DNA from: an uncultured Collinsella sp.
GTDB lineage: Bacteria; Actinomycetota; Coriobacteriia; Coriobacteriales; Coriobacteriaceae
Direction of reading: 5' to 3'
DNA: 64,000 nt
NCBI GenBank assembly: GCA_959599915.1
Contig: CAUGJE010000001.1
Span: forward strand, 1-64,000
Shown here: positions 60,698 through 64,000 of the stretch, piece by piece
Layout: the number at the start of each line of letters is the position of its first letter
Position numbering within the stretch: the stretch's first letter is position 1
Notes under the pieces: model-generated
Databases searched by the model: none
What the model saw: the letters and a program-made list of their open reading frames with translations, nothing else
What the model was told of the DNA's origin: nothing
Made by a program: the position numbers and the translations under genes

Positions 60698-62215
60698 TTA
60701 GTTGGTGCTCATTCGTTTTGCTGCAGACTCGACGTAGCTTGCCATCTCATCGACGTCGCAGACGTCTTCAAAGCGGACGGGCTTGGACTCGAGCTCGGCA
60801 AGTTGTGCCGGGGCGACCGTATCGGTGGCCTGCTCGAGCACACGCATAGCCTCAAAATCATCCTCGGGAACGTCGAGGCCCAGAGCGTCGCAGCAGGCGC
60901 GCGGGAACTTGTAGGGGCTGGCGGTCGAAAGCAGCACGCGGGCCTTGGCGCCCTCGGCGGGGGTGACTTTTTCAAAGACGTGATAGCCGCAGGCGGTGTG
61001 CGGGTCAATCACGTAGCCGTTTGCGTCCCAGCAGCTCTTGATGGCAGTGCGAACCTCGGCCTCGCTGGCCCAGCCGCAGCCAAAGATGCTCTGAATCTTT
61101 GCCAGCAGGTCGGCGGGAACTTCGTAGCGACCAGTCTGTGCCAGCTGCTCCATAAGGCCGGCAACGAGCTCGCAGTCGCCGTCGGACAAGAAGTAGAGCA
61201 TGCGCTCCAGGTTGGAGCTAATAAGGATGTCCATCGACGGCGAGATGGTCGTGAAGAACGGGCGGTTACGGTCGTAAACGCCGGTGGTCAGGAAGTCGGC
61301 AAGCACGTTGTTCTTGTCGCTCGCCACGACGAGCTTGGCGACGGGCAGACCCATGCACTTGGCGTAGTAGCCGGCCAAGATATCGCCAAAGTTGCCGGTG
61401 GGCACACAGAACTCTACGGCGTCGCCAGCCTCGATAGCGCCGGCGCGCAGCAGTTGCGCATAGGCGGCAAAGTAGTAGACAACCTGCGGCACCAGGCGGC
61501 CGACGTTGATGGAGTTGGCACTCGAAAGCACAGTGCCGGCGGCTTCCAGGCGCTCGGCAAGCTCCTTATCGGCAAAGATGCGCTTGACGGCACTCTGGGC
61601 ATCGTCGAAGTTGCCGCGGATGCCGCAGACGGCGACGTTATCGCCCTCCTGCGTGGACATCTGCAGATTCTGCACGCGGCTGACTTTGCCTTCGGGATAA
61701 AAGACGGTGATGCCCGTGCCCGGGGCGTCGGCAAAGCCGGCGAGTGCTGCCTTGCCCGTGTCGCCCGACGTGGCGGTGACGATCATGATGCGCTCGGCGC
61801 CGCCGTCCTTGGCGGAAGTGCGGGCCATCAGACGGGGGAGCATCTGCAGGGCGACGTCCTTGAAGGCGCTTGTGGGGCCGCCAAAGAGCTCCATCACATA
61901 GGTTTGAGGGACGTCAGCGCCCGGTGCGGCGTCGAGTTTGACGAGCGGCGTGACCTCTTCGCTTGCAAATGTGTCGCGGTATGCCTCATTCACACAGGCC
62001 GAAATTTCTTCGTCCGTGTAATCATTCAGTAACATTCCCAACACATCTTGAGCGATTTCAAAGTACGATTTATCTGCAAGCGAGCTGATATCGACCTGCT
62101 GGGTGCCGAGCTCGTCCGAGACAAACAAACCCCCGTCGGGAGCGATGCCGGTACGGATTGCCACCTTACTTGAGCACGATAAAGTGCGTCCTCGTGTACT
62201 ATGATAAGTTCCCAT
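60698..62215 (-). CDS. thrC: Threonine synthase
   Basis: PLP enzyme converting O-phosphohomoserine to threonine. The 505-residue length fits the long, class II type. GIAPDGGLFVSDE, the PLP lysine in GGPTSAFKDVALQMLPRL, TATSGDTGKAALAGF and VPTGNFGDILAGYYAKCMG are visible. ATG 62215 has GAGGAG upstream; the frame extends 15 codons further but lacks an SD. It is divergent from lysC with a 104-bp gap, so threonine and aspartokinase genes may be co-regulated. Confidence 0.95.
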   Translation of the reverse strand: MGTYHSTRGRTLSCSSKVAIRTGIAPDGGLFVSDELGTQQVDISSLADKSYFEIAQDVLGMLLNDYTDEEISACVNEAYRDTFASEEVTPLVKLDAAPGADVPQTYVMELFGGPTSAFKDVALQMLPRLMARTSAKDGGAERIMIVTATSGDTGKAALAGFADAPGTGITVFYPEGKVSRVQNLQMSTQEGDNVAVCGIRGNFDDAQSAVKRIFADKELAERLEAAGTVLSSANSINVGRLVPQVVYYFAAYAQLLRAGAIEAGDAVEFCVPTGNFGDILAGYYAKCMGLPVAKLVVASDKNNVLADFLTTGVYDRNRPFFTTISPSMDILISSNLERMLYFLSDGDCELVAGLMEQLAQTGRYEVPADLLAKIQSIFGCGWASEAEVRTAIKSCWDANGYVIDPHTACGYHVFEKVTPAEGAKARVLLSTASPYKFPRACCDALGLDVPEDDFEAMRVLEQATDTVAPAQLAELESKPVRFEDVCDVDEMASYVESAAKRMSTN

Positions 62216-62319
62216 ATAACACTGCTCCTCGGATGCCTTGGTCCCAATCGGTGAAACCATGGTATCAGAGCGCGCAAAATAGGTTCGCAGAGGCTTTTTA
62301 GAAAGGTAACCTCCAGCCC

Positions 62320-63708
62320 ATGATTAAGATTGCCAAGTTTGGCGGCTCGTCGGTCGCCGACGCCGAACACTTTAAGAAGATCAAGGCCATTGTCGATGCC
62401 GACCCGGCCCGCCGTTTTGTGGTGGTTTCTGCCTGCGGTCGCCGCTTTAAGGGCGATACCAAGGTGACCGACCTGCTCTACTTGGTTAACGCACACGTTA
62501 AGTACCACGTGTCGTGCGAGGAGCTGCTCGAGGACATTGGCCAGCGCTATTTTGATATCGCTGACGAGCTGGAGCTCACCTATCCCATCCGCGAGGAGTT
62601 CGCGGCCTTTGCCGAGCGCGCCCGCTCGGGCGGCTACTCCACCGAGGAGCTCGTGAGCCGTGGCGAGTACTTCACCGCTCGCCTGATGGCCGAGTACCTG
62701 GGTCTGCCGTTCCTGGACGCCGCGACGGTCGTTGCGTTCCATCACGACGGTACGCTCAGCATGAACCGCACCTCTGAGCTGGTGCAGGAGTACGGTCAGC
62801 AGGGCGGCTTTGTTATGCCCGGTTTCTACGGCGCGACGCGTGAGGGCCAGATCAAGCTGCTCGACCGTGGTGGCGGCGATATTTCCGGTTCGATCCTGGC
62901 CAAGTGCCTGGGCGCCGACCTGTACGAGAACTGGACCGACGTTTCGGGCTTCTATTCTGCCGATCCTCGCATTGTGCCCGAGGCTCAGCCCATCGCCCGC
63001 GTTACCTACGAGGAGCTGCGCGAGCTTTCGTACATGGGCGCGAGCGTCCTGCACGAGGAGGCCGTGTTCCCTGTGCGCGAGGCGGGTATTCCGCTGGTCA
63101 TCAAGAACACCAATGCGCCGCAGGATCCCGGCACCATCATTAGCGAGACGGCCGATGAGGGCGAGGCAGAGCCCATCATTACCGGCGTGACCGGCAAGCG
63201 CGGCTTTGTCGCCATCAACGTGGCCCGCGACCGTACCAAGCCCCGCGTCGGCTTTATGCGCCGCGCGCTTTCGGTTTTCGAGCGCTATGACGTTTCCGTC
63301 GAGCATATGCCCACCGGCGTCGATCGCTTTGGCGCCGTGGTGCAGGAGCAGGATGTGCGCGATTCGCTGTACTCGCTCGTGGGCGACATTCAGCAGGAGG
63401 TCGAGCCGCTCGAGATCGAGGTTGTTGAGGGCCTGGCGCTCATCGCGACCGTCGGCCGCAACCTGCGCGGCCGCGCCGGTATTTCCGGCCACCTGTTTGG
63501 CATGCTCGGCCAGGCCGGCGTGAGCGTGCGCATGATTTCGCAGAGCTGCGACGAGATCAACATCATCATCGGCGTGGAGGAGAAGGACTTCGATCTGGCG
63601 ATCCAGACCATTTACCGTGCCTTCTCCGATGAAAACGGCATTGTGAAGGTCTCTGACCTGGAGGCTTCCGCGCCGGTTGATCCCGCTCTGGCCGCGCTCA
63701 AAAAGTAG
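62320..63708 (+). CDS. lysC: Aspartate kinase
   Basis: First step of lysine, threonine and methionine synthesis. The 462-residue monofunctional enzyme begins KIAKFGGSSVAD, has the FGFG-type substrate loop variant GRGGGDISGSILAK seen here as LLDRGGGDISGS, and two C-terminal ACT domains (about residues 315-455, with GKRGFVAINVARDRT and VGRNLRGRAGISGHLFGMLG). It lies divergent from thrC and 174 bp upstream of asd. A palindrome repeat lies in the lysC-asd gap. SD AAAGG. Confidence 0.94.
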   Translation: MIKIAKFGGSSVADAEHFKKIKAIVDADPARRFVVVSACGRRFKGDTKVTDLLYLVNAHVKYHVSCEELLEDIGQRYFDIADELELTYPIREEFAAFAERARSGGYSTEELVSRGEYFTARLMAEYLGLPFLDAATVVAFHHDGTLSMNRTSELVQEYGQQGGFVMPGFYGATREGQIKLLDRGGGDISGSILAKCLGADLYENWTDVSGFYSADPRIVPEAQPIARVTYEELRELSYMGASVLHEEAVFPVREAGIPLVIKNTNAPQDPGTIISETADEGEAEPIITGVTGKRGFVAINVARDRTKPRVGFMRRALSVFERYDVSVEHMPTGVDRFGAVVQEQDVRDSLYSLVGDIQQEVEPLEIEVVEGLALIATVGRNLRGRAGISGHLFGMLGQAGVSVRMISQSCDEINIIIGVEEKDFDLAIQTIYRAFSDENGIVKVSDLEASAPVDPALAALKK

Positions 63709-63717
63709 TGACTGCTC

Positions 63718-63751
63718 GGTAGGTTTTTGGGTCATGTCTCAAAAATCTACC
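63718..63751. repeat. GGTAGGTTTTTGGG palindrome, copy 2
   Basis: Near-palindrome centred on TCATGT, matching 47830-47860 in core TTTGGG-CATGT-CAAAA. Located just after lysC. Confidence 0.5.
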
Positions 63752-63882
63752 GTGGGGCGTTTCGTTTCGGTTTCGTTTCGACGGGGCGGGTTTCATATCC
63801 GTTCCGTTTTTGTATAAACTGGGCAAGACTATTCAGCCTGCTCGGCGTGCGGGCAAAAGCCACAACCTTAAAAGGGGGAAGC

Positions 63883-64000
63883 ATGAAACAGTACACGGTT
63901 GCTATTTTGGGCGCGACGGGAGCTGTTGGCACCCAGATGCTCGAGTGCCTCAACGAGCAGGAGTTTCCGGTTGGCAAGCTCAAGCTGCTGGCGAGCGCGC
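63883..64000 (+). CDS. asd: Aspartate-semialdehyde dehydrogenase, 5' part
   Basis: The first 39 codons (MKQYTVAILGATGAVGTQML) show the NADP loop GATGAVG of Asd, which reduces aspartyl phosphate made by LysC. The gene runs off the window end. AAGGGGGAA is a good SD. The partner order lysC-asd supports the call. Confidence 0.88.
   Translation, partial: MKQYTVAILGATGAVGTQMLECLNEQEFPVGKLKLLASA

Noticed and set aside
62026..63735. A 569-codon minus-strand open frame over lysC
   Set aside because: Antisense shadow of the well-supported aspartate kinase gene.

Overview
The window looks like chromosome from an anaerobic gut actinobacterium of the Coriobacteriia, most likely Collinsella or a close relative. 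The grounds are a GC-rich sequence with Shine-Dalgarno starts, fermentative gene content (pyruvate formate-lyase, agmatine deiminase, lactose PTS), and LuxR-type regulators with a multi-spanning membrane half, which are common in that class. The genus is inferred from gene content; no rRNA marker is present. I saw no tRNA, rRNA, CRISPR array, phage module or intact insertion sequence.

Region 1 (1-19.5 kb) is a lactose/galactose island. Lactose enters by a PTS (lacE, lacF), is cleaved by 6-phospho-beta-galactosidase (lacG), and galactose-6-phosphate goes through the tagatose pathway (lacA, lacB, lacC). The expected class I aldolase LacD is absent; a class II GatY/KbaY-like aldolase divergent from a DeoR regulator probably takes the last step. 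A lacX-like epimerase and the Leloir genes galK-galT are interleaved. Three related LacI-type regulators sit beside operator-like repeats, and a flavodiiron protein lies in between.

Region 2 (19.8-26.4 kb) holds a HAD phosphatase, an AraC regulator, decayed small reading frames, a NUDIX-Vsr fusion and a BceAB-like ABC transporter. Region 3 (26.4-38.7 kb) is an agmatine catabolic island: two membrane-bound LuxR regulators, putrescine carbamoyltransferase, agmatine deiminase, two paralogous antiporters, a small conserved-looking ORF, an amidohydrolase and a MATE exporter. No carbamate kinase is present, although it normally belongs here. Region 4 (38.9-47.8 kb) has an AAA/DUF4143 ATPase behind four 23-bp repeats, a GNAT acetyltransferase, DAHP synthase, and a MarR-controlled heterodimeric ABC exporter.

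Region 5 (47.8-56.8 kb) holds a KduD-like reductase with a KdgT permease, then a pyruvate formate-lyase split into two genes: a large subunit with the catalytic cysteines and an 83-residue subunit with the glycyl-radical loop. DegV, the activating enzyme, MTA/SAH nucleosidase and EngB follow. Region 6 (56.8-64 kb) has a decayed gene with an XRE regulator, a membrane-anchored CxxC-repeat protein with its divergent XRE regulator, and threonine/aspartate-family genes (thrB, thrC, lysC, start of asd).

The intergenic DNA is unusually structured: MITE-like elements with perfect 25- and 35-bp inverted repeats, a duplicated ~290-bp element, REP-like GGGGAC hairpins, nested hairpins with conserved internal loops but different outer arms, and a recurrent 12-bp palindrome near ACCGTNNACGGT ahead of several catabolic genes. 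The split formate-lyase, the NUDIX-Vsr fusion, the agmatine island with its leader and operator boxes, and the nested-hairpin family deserve most attention.
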